From the NCBI GenBank assembly GCA_964587835.1, contig CAZPMN010000005.1:59423-123422 (forward strand): 64,000 bases of DNA. Reading direction: 5' to 3'. Below the pieces are notes generated by a model. It worked only from the letters and a program-made list of their open reading frames with translations, was not told the origin of the DNA and did not search any database. The stretch is from Erginobacter sp964587835. Its GTDB lineage: Bacteria > Auribacterota > Erginobacteria > Erginobacterales > Erginobacteraceae. The position numbers were made by a program, and so were the translations under genes. Position 1 is the first letter of the stretch. The number at the start of each line of letters is the position of its first letter. Shown piece after piece: positions 14,443 to 24,800 of the stretch.

Positions 14443-15908
14443 ATGACAACACGCAGCAGGGTCGTTTTCACGGACAGCCTCTTAATAGTATTGTCTATGC
14501 TGTCTCTTCCGGCCACGGCCGCGCCGCCTCGGCTGGCGGAGGAGGTGGTGGTGGAGTGGCTGGACATCCTGGAAGAGGACGGGGTGCCGGGGGCGATTAT
14601 CCACGTCTCCACCCCCTACTGGGAAGGGACCTGGACCCGGGGAACCGCCGACCTCTCCACCGGCCGGGCGATCAAGGCCGGGGACTACTTTCGGATCGCC
14701 TCCATCTCCAAGACCTTCACCGCGGTCGTCGTCCTCCAGCTGGTCGAGGAGGGGTTACTCTCCCTGGACGACACCCTGAACAAATTCAAGGGCGGCTTCG
14801 GCGTTCCCCGGGCCGACCGGATCACGGTCCGCCAGCTGCTCAATCACACCAGTGGCCTCGGCGACTGGCAGGAGAGCACCGTTTTTCAGGTTTCCTCCTG
14901 CTCCCGGATCCTGGTCCCCCTCGGCCTGGACCGGACCTCCTACCCGCTCGATTCCGCTATCCTCTCCCCGGCCGTCCACGGTTACTGGACCCCGTCCGAA
15001 TTCTCCGACTGGTGCCCGTCCTGGAGCGGTTATACCGGCCTCAGCGACGGCATTGACTACAACCCGTCCCGGGAGTTCGGCTGCGGGGCGATGATCTCGA
15101 CCGCGGCCGACCTGGCGGTCTGATCGGCGATGCTCTCCACCGTCAGCAGCTGACCTGGGGATCTTGGCCCCGGTCCAAGTCCGAGGGCGGTGGTGGGTAC
15201 GGCCTGGGGATAGGGTCGATACTGGGTGCGGTCGGCCGCGGCGGGGATTTCAGCAGCGGCTACAGCAGCGGTATGTACTTCCTGCCTTCCCGGCAAGCCG
15301 TCATTGTGGTCCTGCTTAACAGCGAAACGTTTGGCGCCACCAGACTGGCTGCTAATCTGATCATCGACCTCTTCCCCCCGGCCCTTCCCCCGAGCCCGGC
15401 CGGCGGCGATTACAGCGGGTCCGGGGAAGCCGATATCGCCGTTTTCCGCCTCTCTAACGGCCTCTGGGCGATGCGGGGGTTGACCAGGATTTACTACGGG
15501 CGGACGGGGGATGTCCCGGTTCCGGGCGATTATGACGGCGACGGCAGCGCCGCCGTCTTCCGGGCCGGCAGCGGTCTTTGGGCGGTCAGGAGCCTGACCC
15601 GATTTTATTTCGGGCGGCAGTTTGACGTCCCCCTGAGCGGCGACTTCAACGGTGACGGCACCGCTTCGGCGGCGATCTTCCGTCCCCAAACCGGGCTCTG
15701 GGCGGTGCGGGGTCTGACCCGTTTTTATTACGGCCGTCCCGGCGATGTCCCCGTCCCGGGGGTTTACGGCGGGAACGGCGCGGGGTGGTCCACCGGATCT
15801 TCCGCCCTCCGGCCGGCAGTCTTCCGCTCCGCTTCCGGACTCTGGGCGATCCGGTCCCTGACCCGGGCCTACTTCGGCCGGGGTCGCGACCTCCCGGTGA
15901 CCCGGTAA
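14443..15908 (+). pseudogene. Serine beta-lactamase-like protein with C-terminal 40-residue repeats, frameshifted
   Basis: The first segment (14443-15123) encodes a signal peptide and a PF00144-type serine hydrolase domain. It has active-site SISK (Ser87, Lys90), then LLNHTSGLGDW, and ends abruptly at MISTAADLAV-stop. The next frame resumes at 15123 with IGDALHRQQLTW and GGGGYGLGIGS, exactly what should follow, so one base (probably a G in TCTGGATC) is missing near 15122. The domain also appears to lack about 40-50 residues, including the Y-x-N motif, between GLGDW and PLGLDRT. The C-terminus (from ~15400) has four repeats with VFR..SGLWAVR.LTR.Y.G and PVPGDYDGDG-like Ca-binding loops. AGGAG precedes the ATG. 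Frameshift plus internal loss suggests a decaying gene, though an assembly error could explain the frameshift alone. Confidence 0.75.
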
Positions 15909-15929
15909 GAGGATACCGGCTCTTAATAA

Positions 15930-15965
15930 ACCGCGGATTTAACGGATTGGGCGGATTCGGTTCTC
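15930..15965. repeat. AACCGCGGATTTAACGGATT-type dispersed repeat
   Basis: AAACCGCGGATTTAACGGATTGGGCGGATT lies between convergent genes. An inverted relative occurs at about 47121-47150. Confidence 0.5.
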
Positions 15966-16005
15966 GGCGATCGGAAAAATCCTCCCGATCCGTGGTTGAA
16001 GGGAA

Positions 16006-17877
16006 TTACCCGGTCTCCAAACCGTGGGCGGCGCAGTAGTCCTTGATCAGATCGAGGAAGCGGTTGCCGTAACGGTCTTTCTTCGCCTCGCCGACCCCGG
16101 AGACCCCGAGGAAACCGGCCGGGGTCGAGGGGCGCAGCCGCGCCATATCCCGCAAAGAGCGGTCGCCGAAGACGATGTAGGCCGGGACGGAGCTTTCAGC
16201 GGCGATCTCCCTTCTCAGTTCGCGCAGCGCCTCGAAGAGTCCGGTATCGACTCCCTCCCAGGAATCCCGCACCGCCCGGGCCGACGCCTTCTTCAACTTT
16301 TTCTCCGGGGGCTGGAGCAGCCGGGGGGTCTCCTCGCCCCGCATTACCCTCCAGCCCGCCTCCGTGGCCCGGAGGACCCGGAACTCCCCGGCCTGTTCAA
16401 GGTAACCCCCGTCGACCAGCTGTTCGATGAAGGTCCGGAGTGCCGGATGGGAATACCCGGAGAGGATGTTGTAGGTGGAGAGCCGGTCGTGGCCGTTTTT
16501 CAGGATCCGCTCTTCCCGGGAACCGGCCAGGACCCGGGCGGTGTAGTCCGCCCCGAACCGTCCCTGCAGCCGGACCGCGCAGGAGAGGATCTTCTGGGCC
16601 ACGGTCAATGAATCCTCGAGGAGGTTCAGTTCGCCCAGGCAGGCGTCGCAGGCCCCGCAGTTCTCCCGCTCATACTCCTGGCCGAAGTATTTGAGGAGCG
16701 CCCGGTGCCGGCAGGTGATCCCGTTGCAGTAGCGGTAGATACGGTCCAGTTTCTCCAGGACGGTCCGGCGGACGGCCGGGTCGAGATCGCCGAGAAGCTT
16801 CTTCCAGATCATCAGGTCCTGCCCGGAATAGTAAAGGATGCACTCCGCCTCCAGGCCGTCGCGGCCGGCCCGCCCGCTCTCCTGCTGGTAATGCTCCAGC
16901 GATTTGGGCATCGCCGCGTGGACGACGTAGCGGACGTTGGACTTGTCGATCCCCATCCCGAAGGCGATGGTGGCGACGACGATCTCCGCTCGCTCGGAGA
17001 TGAAGTCTTCCTGGCTCTTTTTCCGGTCGGGGTCGCTCATCCCGGCGTGGTAGGGGACCGCCCGCAACCCCCGGGCGACCAGGGCCGCGCAGAGCTCGTC
17101 CACATCCCGCCGCCGCAGGCAGTAAACGATCCCCGATTCGTTCGGATGGCGGTCGATGACGGAGAGGACCTGGTCGAGCCGCGAGGTCCGCCGCCGGACC
17201 CGGTAGACCAGGTTGGGCCGGTCGAAGGAGCCGACCAGGATCCGGGGTTTCTCCAGCTTCAGCTGGCGGGCGATGTCTTCCCGGACCTCCGGGGTGGCGG
17301 TGGCGGTGTAACCGTGGACGGAGATCCCGCCGAACCGTTCCTTCAGCTCCCCCAGCCGGCGGTACTCGGGGCGGAAGTCGTGCCCCCACTGGCTGATACA
17401 GTGAGCCTCGTCGATGGCGATGAAGGAGAGGGGAATCCCATCCAAAAATTCCGCTCCCCCGCCGATCAGTCGTTCCGGCGAGAGGTAGAGGATCCGGAAT
17501 TCCCCTTTTTTCAGGCGGGGGTAGAGCTCGGATTTCTCCCGTCCGGTCAGGGAGCTGTCGAGCCTCGCCGCCGGGACGCCGTTGGCGGCCAGGGAGTCGA
17601 CCTGGTCTTTCATCAGAGAGATCAGGGGCGAGACGACCAGTGCCGTACCTGCCATCATCAGCGCCGGGGCCTGGAAGCAGAGGGACTTTCCTCCCCCGGT
17701 GGGGAGGACGACAACCGAGTCCCGGCCGGCGAGAACGGCCTTGATCGCCTCTTCCTGCAGGGGGAGGAATTCCGCGAAACCCCAGTAGCGCTGGAGGATC
17801 TCGGGCAGGGCTGGCGGGCTGGCATCCATCTCGGCAGGGGCGTCTTTTGGTGATCGGACCGGCCCGTACTCTAACAC
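16006..17877 (-). CDS. recQ: ATP-dependent DNA helicase RecQ
   Basis: Up to 623 residues, full length for RecQ. The helicase core has Walker A LPTGGGKS, the DEAH box IDEAHCISQWGHDFRPEY, TATATP, and motif VI QESGRAGRDG. The RQC zinc site cysteines follow (YCNGITCRHR, CGACDAC) with a winged helix. A C-terminal HRDC domain (~525-620) includes VPAYIVFGDRSL. It unwinds DNA 3'-5' in recombination and repair. The GTG at 17877 opens the longest frame; ATG at 17829 (MDASPPALPEIL) is a plausible alternative, and neither has a strong ribosome-binding site. Confidence 0.96.
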   Translation of the reverse strand: MLEYGPVRSPKDAPAEMDASPPALPEILQRYWGFAEFLPLQEEAIKAVLAGRDSVVVLPTGGGKSLCFQAPALMMAGTALVVSPLISLMKDQVDSLAANGVPAARLDSSLTGREKSELYPRLKKGEFRILYLSPERLIGGGAEFLDGIPLSFIAIDEAHCISQWGHDFRPEYRRLGELKERFGGISVHGYTATATPEVREDIARQLKLEKPRILVGSFDRPNLVYRVRRRTSRLDQVLSVIDRHPNESGIVYCLRRRDVDELCAALVARGLRAVPYHAGMSDPDRKKSQEDFISERAEIVVATIAFGMGIDKSNVRYVVHAAMPKSLEHYQQESGRAGRDGLEAECILYYSGQDLMIWKKLLGDLDPAVRRTVLEKLDRIYRYCNGITCRHRALLKYFGQEYERENCGACDACLGELNLLEDSLTVAQKILSCAVRLQGRFGADYTARVLAGSREERILKNGHDRLSTYNILSGYSHPALRTFIEQLVDGGYLEQAGEFRVLRATEAGWRVMRGEETPRLLQPPEKKLKKASARAVRDSWEGVDTGLFEALRELRREIAAESSVPAYIVFGDRSLRDMARLRPSTPAGFLGVSGVGEAKKDRYGNRFLDLIKDYCAAHGLETG

Positions 17878-17992
17878 CGGGCCCGGGCTCGGCCCAAGGA
17901 ATTAAATTGGCAATCGCCGCCCGGGCTGGTAGGATGACCGGGTTGGCAGATTCCGGGCGGTGCGGCCCGGAAGACCAGATCCGGCGGACGTT

Positions 17993-18460
17993 ATGCATCC
18001 GGAAGAGAAAGAGTTCAGGGAGGAGAACCGGTTCCTCGCCTCGGTGGCCGGAAGGCTTCTCCGCGCCGATCCGCTGCTGCTCCCCTACTTCGAGGACGGG
18101 GTCTTCAAGATAACCGACCGTCCGGAGGAGGAGTTCTGCTGGTTCGACCCGTCCCTCGCCCCGGCGACCCGGGAGTTCATCCGCCAACGGTCCCGGGAAA
18201 TCCTCTCCCAGCCGCCCCCGCCCGGGGACGAGGCCGCCCGCTGGCTCTGGGAGGAGCGGGAGAAGGTCCGGAGAGAGCTGGAGACCGATCCGGAGCTCTT
18301 CCCCCGCGTTCTTGACGGGTCCCTGGCGATCCGCAACTCGCCCGAGGGTTTCAAGATTGAGATCGCCCCCGGGATTCCCGACGAGGAGGCCGCCGTCCTC
18401 AACGAGCGTCTGAGCTACGTCCTCGCCTTCCACTTCGGGATTGTCCCCCGGCCGGAATGA
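17993..18460 (+). CDS. Conserved-looking hypothetical protein
   Basis: 155 residues, soluble, charged and Glu/Arg-rich, with no signal peptide or membrane segment. It contains FEDGVFKITDRPEEEFCWFDP and ends LSYVLAFHFGIVPRPE. I do not recognise the family. ATG 17993 (MHPEEKEF) is chosen over an in-frame upstream start at 17960 because the charged, non-repetitive sequence begins there; there is no clear ribosome-binding site. It is divergent from RecQ and may share a control region of about 120 bp with it. Confidence 0.6.
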   Translation: MHPEEKEFREENRFLASVAGRLLRADPLLLPYFEDGVFKITDRPEEEFCWFDPSLAPATREFIRQRSREILSQPPPPGDEAARWLWEEREKVRRELETDPELFPRVLDGSLAIRNSPEGFKIEIAPGIPDEEAAVLNERLSYVLAFHFGIVPRPE

Positions 18461-18622
18461 ACCGGCGGTCCTCGGAGTGTAGAGAAGCTGACAGACCTCC
18501 GGCGGGGAAGAAGCGAGGGAGGTTATACCGGGGAACGACCTAGAGGTACGGGAAGACGTCCGGCGCTGCCGGGTGAAACCAACCGGGAAGGTTTCCCGGG
18601 CAAAATGGAAAGGAGGCAAGGT

Positions 18623-19174
18623 ATGGCCAGAGTCGCGCGCCAAATGGTGGAGGAGGCAGGGGTGGATGTCGACAGACTGCTAGAGTTGCTGGTGAAGAAC
18701 GCGTCCGCCGAGCTCACCACCTTTTACTACTACACGATCCTTCGGGCCAACCTGATCGGACTGGAAGGTGAAGGAGTGAAGGAGATCGCTGAAACGGCCC
18801 GGATCGAGGACCGGAACCACTTCGAGGCCCTGGTGCCGCGGATCTACGAGCTGGGGGGGAAACTTCCCGACGATATGAAGGAGTTCCACGACATCTCCGC
18901 CTGTCCCCCGGCCAACCTGCCGAAGGATCCCAACGACACCATGGGGATCCTCAAGGTGCTGGTGGGCGCGGAGCGTTGCGCGGTGGCCGGCTACACCGAG
19001 ATCTGCCATCTGACCTCCGGCAAGGATCACCGGACCTACGACCTCGCCCTTTCCATCCTCCACGAGGAGATCGAGCACGAGTCCTGGTTCTCGGAGTTCC
19101 TCGGGGAAGGGCCTTCCGGTCACTTTCTCCGCCGGGGGGAGACCTCGCCTTTTGTCTCCAAGTTCCTCCGCTGA
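18623..19174 (+). CDS. Dps-like ferritin (DPSL / thioferritin type)
   Basis: 183 residues, a four-helix ferritin-like protein. Helix motifs ASAELTTFYYYTILRANL, ARIEDRNHFEAL, VLVGAERCAVAGYTEIC and ILHEEIEHESWFSEFL supply the E..E/H di-iron ligands. The paired cysteines (ISACPP and AERCAVAGYTEIC) match the Cys motif near the ferroxidase site of Dps-like proteins of archaea and anaerobes, which oxidise Fe(II) with hydrogen peroxide and protect DNA. ATG 18623 is supported by AAAGGAGG 8 bases upstream; an earlier in-frame ATG at 18605 overlaps that site. It is a single gene ended by a strong hairpin. Confidence 0.85.
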   Translation: MARVARQMVEEAGVDVDRLLELLVKNASAELTTFYYYTILRANLIGLEGEGVKEIAETARIEDRNHFEALVPRIYELGGKLPDDMKEFHDISACPPANLPKDPNDTMGILKVLVGAERCAVAGYTEICHLTSGKDHRTYDLALSILHEEIEHESWFSEFLGEGPSGHFLRRGETSPFVSKFLR

Positions 19175-19175
19175 A

Positions 19176-19215
19176 CTTAATTTGCCCCCGGGAAGTCTCC
19201 CGGGGGCAAATTAAG
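19176..19215. terminator. Strong hairpin terminator after the Dps-like gene
   Basis: An 18-bp perfect stem, CTTAATTTGCCCCCGGGA / TCCCGGGGGCAAATTAAG, with a 4-base loop begins just after the stop codon. The AATT ends give T-rich tails on both strands. Confidence 0.85.
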
Positions 19216-19280
19216 CTGGAGGTTGGATCGACAAGAAACGAGGGATAATTTTTTCGATTTCAGAGATTCGGTGGTTGTGC

Positions 19281-19316
19281 GGGGGAGGGTCCGGCTTTTC
19301 GGCCGGACCCTCCCCC
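19281..19316. terminator. Second GC-rich hairpin
   Basis: GGGGGAGGGTCCGGC and GCCGGACCCTCCCCC form a 15-bp perfect stem with a 6-base loop TTTTCG, followed by GTTGATTATTCC. Probably a backup terminator. Confidence 0.7.
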
Positions 19317-19458
19317 GTTGATTATTCCTGAATTTTTCGCGATATTTCTGAAGCACCACACTACTATCTCCGCCTCTGGCTATCTGTGCACCGCGGGGGG
19401 GTCGAGCCGATAGCGATTGAGCCTGTTCCCGGAGAGGTTCGGTGTCGCTTTTGATTCC

Positions 19459-19488
19459 TTGAACGTTGCGGCGGAGCTGTGCTAAACT
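19459..19488 (+). promoter_or_regulatory. Possible sigma-70 promoter of otsAB
   Basis: TTGAAC (19459-19464) and TAAACT (19483-19488) are 18 bp apart, leaving a ~38-base leader before the otsA ATG at 19533. Confidence 0.4.
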
Positions 19489-19532
19489 GAAAAAGTAGCA
19501 AATATATTTATCAATCTGAAAAGTGGGGTTTT

Positions 19533-20957
19533 ATGAGCAATCGTCTGATTATCGTTTCGAACCGTCTTCCCGTGGTCGTGGAACGGGAGGGCGAGGAATG
19601 GAAGCTGAAACCCGGCTCGGGCGGCCTGGTCACCGCCCTCGGCCCGGTCCTGAAGGAACGGGGAGGGCTGTGGATCGGTTGGCCGGGTTCGGAGGGGGAC
19701 GCCCCCTACGAAGAGATCTTCCGATCGGCCCGGGAGAAGATCGGCTACGAGATCGCCCCGGTCGCCCTCTCTCCCGAGGAGGTGGAGGGATACTACTACG
19801 GTTGCTCCAACGAGACCTTCTGGCCCCTCTTCCACGGTCTGCTCGACCGGACGGTCTTCGACCGGGGCGACTGGGGGACCTACCGCTCGGTCAACGTCAA
19901 GTTCGCCGACCGGATCCTGGCGACGACCTCGGGGGACGACTTTGTCTGGGTCCAGGATTACCAGCTTCTTTTGGCCGGCAGCTCGGTCCGCGAGCGCCGT
20001 CCCGAATCCCGCCTCGGCTTCTTCCTCCACATCCCCTTCCCCTCGCCCGATATCTTCACCCGCCTGCCCTGGAGGGAGGATGTCCTCAGGGGTCTGCTCG
20101 CCTACGACCTGGTCGGGTTCCAGACCCGGAAGGACGCCCGCAACTTCATTCAATGTGTCCGGGCGCTCCTCCCCGACGCCTCGGTCGGTTACCGGGCGCC
20201 GAATTCCCTGGTCAACTTCGGAGGGCGGCGGACGATCGCCGGGGCTTTTCCGATCGGGATCGACTTCAACCGCTACCGCGATCTGGCCCGGTCGCGGCCC
20301 GCGGCCGAGGGAGCCTGGTTCCTCCACGAAAAGTTTCCCGAGCACAAGCTGGTCCTGGGGATCGACCGGCTCGACTACACCAAGGGGATTCCCCAGCGAC
20401 TAGAGGCCTTCGAGGTCTGCCTGGAGAAGTATCCCGAATTGAGACAGAAGATCTCCTTGATCCAGGTTGTCGTCCCCAGCCGGATGGGAGTTCCGGAATA
20501 CCAGGAGATGAAGCGTGAGCTCGACGAGCTGGTGGGGCGGATCAACGGCCGTTTCACCGTGCTCGGCTGGGTCCCCATCCACTACATCTTCGGGACCCTG
20601 ACCCCGGTCGAGCTGGTCGCCCACTACCGGTCCTGCGAGATCGCCCTGATCACCCCGCTCAACGACGGGATGAACCTGGTGGCCAAGGAGTACTGCGCCA
20701 GCTGTATCGACAACCGCGGGGTCCTGGTATTGAGCGAATTCGCCGGGGCCGCCAACCAGTTGAAGAAGGGCGCCATCCTGACCAACCCCTACGACACCGA
20801 GGGGACGGCCGAGGCGATTCACCGGGCCTACCTGATGGGTGCCGAAGAGCGGGAGGGCCGGATGCGTTACCTGAGATCCCGGATCCGCCGCCACGATGTC
20901 TTCCGCTGGGTAACCGGCTTCCTGGACACCGCGGAAGAGATCGGAAACCGGGACTGA
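19533..20957 (+). CDS. otsA: Trehalose-6-phosphate synthase
   Basis: 474 residues, typical for GT20 enzymes. Landmarks are the N-terminal SNRLPVVVEREGEEWKLKPG and GGLVTAL, the WVQDYQLLL strand (substrate-binding His replaced by Gln in the usual WVHDYHL), LGFFLHIPFPSPDIFTRLPW, VGFQTRKDARNF, and the donor-site segment LGIDRLDYTKGIPQRL. It joins UDP-glucose (or another NDP-glucose) to glucose-6-phosphate. The downstream phosphatase gene overlaps by one base, so both steps of trehalose synthesis are encoded in one operon. Trehalose suggests osmotic or desiccation stress protection. The ribosome-binding site is weak (GTGGGG). Confidence 0.96.
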   Translation: MSNRLIIVSNRLPVVVEREGEEWKLKPGSGGLVTALGPVLKERGGLWIGWPGSEGDAPYEEIFRSAREKIGYEIAPVALSPEEVEGYYYGCSNETFWPLFHGLLDRTVFDRGDWGTYRSVNVKFADRILATTSGDDFVWVQDYQLLLAGSSVRERRPESRLGFFLHIPFPSPDIFTRLPWREDVLRGLLAYDLVGFQTRKDARNFIQCVRALLPDASVGYRAPNSLVNFGGRRTIAGAFPIGIDFNRYRDLARSRPAAEGAWFLHEKFPEHKLVLGIDRLDYTKGIPQRLEAFEVCLEKYPELRQKISLIQVVVPSRMGVPEYQEMKRELDELVGRINGRFTVLGWVPIHYIFGTLTPVELVAHYRSCEIALITPLNDGMNLVAKEYCASCIDNRGVLVLSEFAGAANQLKKGAILTNPYDTEGTAEAIHRAYLMGAEEREGRMRYLRSRIRRHDVFRWVTGFLDTAEEIGNRD

Positions 20958-21757
20958 TGACCGGCCTGCTGGCAGCCTGGCCGGAGAATTCCCGGCGCCT
21001 CACCGCCGCCGGCCGGATCCTGCTCTGCCTCGATTACGACGGCACCCTCTCGCCGATCGTCCGCGATCCGGCCGCCGCCCGGATTTCCGCCTCCACCCGG
21101 AAACTCCTCCAGCGTCTGTCCGCCTCGGACCGGATCACGGTGGCGGTGATCAGCGGTCGGCAGCTGGAGGATGTCCGCCGGCTGGTCGGCCTGCCCGACC
21201 TGATTTACGCCGGCAATCACGGCCTGGAGATCCGGGGCCCGTCCGTCACCTACCTCAACCCGGTGGCCGCCAAATCCCGTCCCGCGCTTCGGGCCCTGGC
21301 CCGGAAACTAATCCGGGAACTGACCTCCTACCCCGGGGCCCAGATCGAGGACAAGGGCCTGACGCTCTCCATCCACTACCGCCGGGTCCGCCCGACCGAC
21401 CGGGACCGGGTGAAGGAGGCGATCTTCCGGGCCGCCGCACCCTACCGGTCCGGCCGGGCGCTGCGGCTGGGGGAGGGGAAGATGGTGATCGAGATCCGTC
21501 CCCCCACCTCCTGGAACAAGGGCAACGCCGTCCGGCTCCTCCAGCGGAAGAATTCCCGGGGCGGGGACCTGCTCACCGTCTATCTCGGTGACGACCGGAC
21601 TGATGAAGACGCCTTCCGGGCCGTGGGCCGGGAAGGAATCACGGTCAAGGTCGGCCCGCCCGGAACCAAGACCCTGGCCCGCTACCGCCTCGCCGGGGTG
21701 GGGGAAGTCAGAGAGTTCCTCCGCTGCCTGTCCCGCCTGCCGGCGGACGGAAGATAA
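20957..21757 (+). CDS. otsB: Trehalose-6-phosphate phosphatase
   Basis: 266 residues, HAD superfamily. Motif I is LCLDYDGTLSPI with the catalytic aspartates. VISGRQLEDV carries motif II, and YLGDDRTDEDAF is motif IV. NHGLEI and the KGNAVRLL segment are typical of trehalose phosphatases. It removes phosphate from the otsA product to give trehalose. Its ATG overlaps the otsA stop (TGATG), so translation is coupled. Confidence 0.96.
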   Translation: MTGLLAAWPENSRRLTAAGRILLCLDYDGTLSPIVRDPAAARISASTRKLLQRLSASDRITVAVISGRQLEDVRRLVGLPDLIYAGNHGLEIRGPSVTYLNPVAAKSRPALRALARKLIRELTSYPGAQIEDKGLTLSIHYRRVRPTDRDRVKEAIFRAAAPYRSGRALRLGEGKMVIEIRPPTSWNKGNAVRLLQRKNSRGGDLLTVYLGDDRTDEDAFRAVGREGITVKVGPPGTKTLARYRLAGVGEVREFLRCLSRLPADGR

Positions 21758-21847
21758 TGGTTTTTACCGCCCTCCGGAGTTTCCGTCTTTGCTGCGCTTC
21801 GCCGGCTAGGCCCCCCGGGGAGCGGAAGTTTAGCAGTTAACCGCCGG

Positions 21848-24800
21848 TCAAGAAGACTGCCCGCCCCCGGTTTCATCGCGGTCATTGTCGAGAATATCCC
21901 GGACGGCCCGGAGAAGGGCGTCGGGGAGATAGGGCTTCTGAATCAGCCTCAGACCCTGTTTGAGGATGAAATTGGTATGGACGGCGTTTTCGCTGTAGCC
22001 GCTGGTGAAGAGGACGGGGATATCCGGCCGGTTCTTCCGGATCGCCTGCCAGGCCTTGTATCCGGACCGCCGGGGCATCACCATATCCAGAATCAGCAGG
22101 TCCACCTCTTGAGCGCGGCGCCGGTAGACCTCGACCGCTTCCGCGCCATCCGCCGCCGTCAGGACGGTATACCCCGCCTGTTCGAGAATCCTCACCGTCA
22201 GGTTGCGGACCATCGGGTCGTCCTCGGCCAGCAGGATCTTCTCGTCACCCCCCACCGCCGCCCCGGCGATCAGGTTCCCGATTTCGGCCGCCTTTTCTTC
22301 ACAAATCGGGAGGTAGATTTTAAAGGCCGTTCCCCGGCCCGGTTCGCTGTAGGCCCGGATTATCCCGTTGTGCTGGGAGACGATGCCGTAAACCATTGCC
22401 AACCCCAGCCCGGTTCCCTTGCCCTCGGGCTTGGTGGTAAAGAACGGTTCGAAGATATGGCTCAGGGTTTGCTGATCCATCCCGTGCCCGCAGTCAGTCA
22501 CGGATAAGAGCGCGTAACGCCCCGGCGCGGGGCCGGGGTGGACGGCGCAGTAATCGGAATCGATCAGCACGTTCCGGGTTTCAATAGTCAATACCCCGCC
22601 GCCCGGCATAGCGTCGCGGGCGTTGATGGCGAGGTCCACCAGTACCTGCTCCAGCATATTGACGTCGCCCGGGACCGTTCCCAGGCGGCTCCCGGGGATA
22701 AACTCGAGCCGGATGTCCTCCCCGATCAGCCGCCGCAGCATCTTCAGCAGATGCTCGATCACTCTGTTGAGGTCAATCGGCTCCAGGCGGATTACCTGCC
22801 TCCGGCTAAAGGCCAGCAGCTGCTGGGTTAGGGTGGCTGCCCGCTCCCCGGCTTTCAGGATTTCATCGAGGAATTCCCGCTCCCGGCCGCCATCGTCCAG
22901 GCCGTCCCGGAGGAGTTGCCCGTATCCGAGAATGGCCTGGAGGATGTTGTTGAAGTCGTGAGCTATCCCCCCGGCCAGCTGGCCGACCGCCTCCATCTTG
23001 TGAGCCTGGCGGTATTGTTCTTCCAGATTCAGCTCCCGGGTGATATCGGCGAGCGCGGCCACATAGTTGTTGATCTTGCCGTCCGAGCCGCGGACCGGGG
23101 AGACGGCGACTTCCGCGGTGAAGAGTTCACCGTTCTTCCGGCGGTTGACGATCCGGCCCCGCCAGGTCCGTCCGCCCCGGATCGTTTTCAAGATTTGATG
23201 GTAAAATTTCGGGTTCTGCTCCTGATTTTTGAGCCGTCGCGGGCTCCGGCCGAGGGCTTCGGGTCGAGTGTATCCGGTCATCGCTTCAAAGGCCGGATTG
23301 GCATACCTGATGATCCCCCGGGAGTCGGTGATCAAGATCGCCTCCCCGGCCTGCTCGATCGCGGTGATCAGGCGCTCCCGCTCGATCTCCGCTGTCTTCC
23401 GGGCGGTGATATCGGTGAGGAAACCCTCGATCACGTATCCTCCCCGCCGGTCCCGCTCGGCGATCCTGGCGTTCAGGCTCAGACAGCACTTTGATCCATC
23501 CGCCTTGCGGGCTTCCAGCTCGAAGTTGTTTACCCAGCCGGTCCCCTCCAGCTGCCGCAGCAGTTCTGCCCGCTGTTCGGGGTAAAAGTAGGTGTCCCGG
23601 GCCAGGTCGCGGCACTTCTCCATCATTTCCCCGGTCCCCGTATAGCCGAAGATCGAGGCCAGGGCCGGATTGACGGAGATCAATTGCCCGGAGGAGTGGG
23701 AAGTGAAAACCCCGAGCGGCGCCCGCTCGAAGAGGTTGCGGTAGCGCCGCTCGCTGAGGGCCAGATCGGCTGTCCGCCGTTTCACCTCCCGGCGCAGCGA
23801 CCAGGACCAGAGAAGGATGGCGGCTAAAATTAACAGCAGCGGAAGCAGGATCACCGCCGAATAGCGGAGGATGTTCCTCCAGCTGACCTCCGGCTCCTCG
23901 TAGATCCCCATCCATTTGTCCCGGAGGCGGCGGTATTCTCCCGACCCCAGTACCACCCGGAGCCCCTCGGTGATCTGGGCCAGGAACGCCTTCTTTCCTT
24001 TCGGCACCGCGTAGCAGTATTCCGGGGAGAGGAGGGGCTGCTTCCCCGTCTTCAGGTTCTCCCAGCCGTGTTTCTCGATCAGGTGGAGAGTGGTCAGGCG
24101 GGCGGCCAGGGCGCAGTCGTGGCGCCCGCCGGCCAGCTCCCGGAGGGCCTCTTCCTGGCTGTCCACCCGGGTGATCTCCGCCTCCACCCCCTGCTGGGAG
24201 ATGTAGTCGTCCATAATGTCGCCCCGCTGGACCACGATCCGCAACCCGGCCAGTTCCTGAGTCGTCGCCGGGGGTTCGCCCGCCTCGGCGCGGACCACCG
24301 CGACGTAGTGGTTGACCAGGTAGGAGGGGGAGAAGTCGAAGTCGCGGGCCCGCTTGGGGGAGTAGAGGATTCCCTGGATGGCGTCGATCCCGCCTTCCGC
24401 CAGTTCCCGGCGGATCTCCGTCCAGGGGCCGAGGCGGATCTCAACCTCCAGGCCTCCGGCCGCAGCGACCGCCCGGGTCAGTTCGACGGAGAAGCCGGCC
24501 GGGAGGCCGTCCCCGTCGAGGAATTCGTAAGGAGGGTAGTTATGGTCCCCGCCGACCACGATCACCCGGCGGGGAAGTTCGAGGGCGGCGAACCAGCGGG
24601 CGTGGAGCCGCTGGAAAGTGCCGTCGGCCATTACCAGGGCCAGTCCCTCGTTGAGGAGGGCCAGGGTTTCACTGTCCCCATTCCGGACGGCAAAGGAGAA
24701 GTCTTGGCGGAAATCCTCCACCGGGTTGGGGAGGATCTTCAGGTTCCCGATCCCCGTTTGCTGGAGGAGGCGGATCGCCACCAGGCGCTGGATGAAGACG

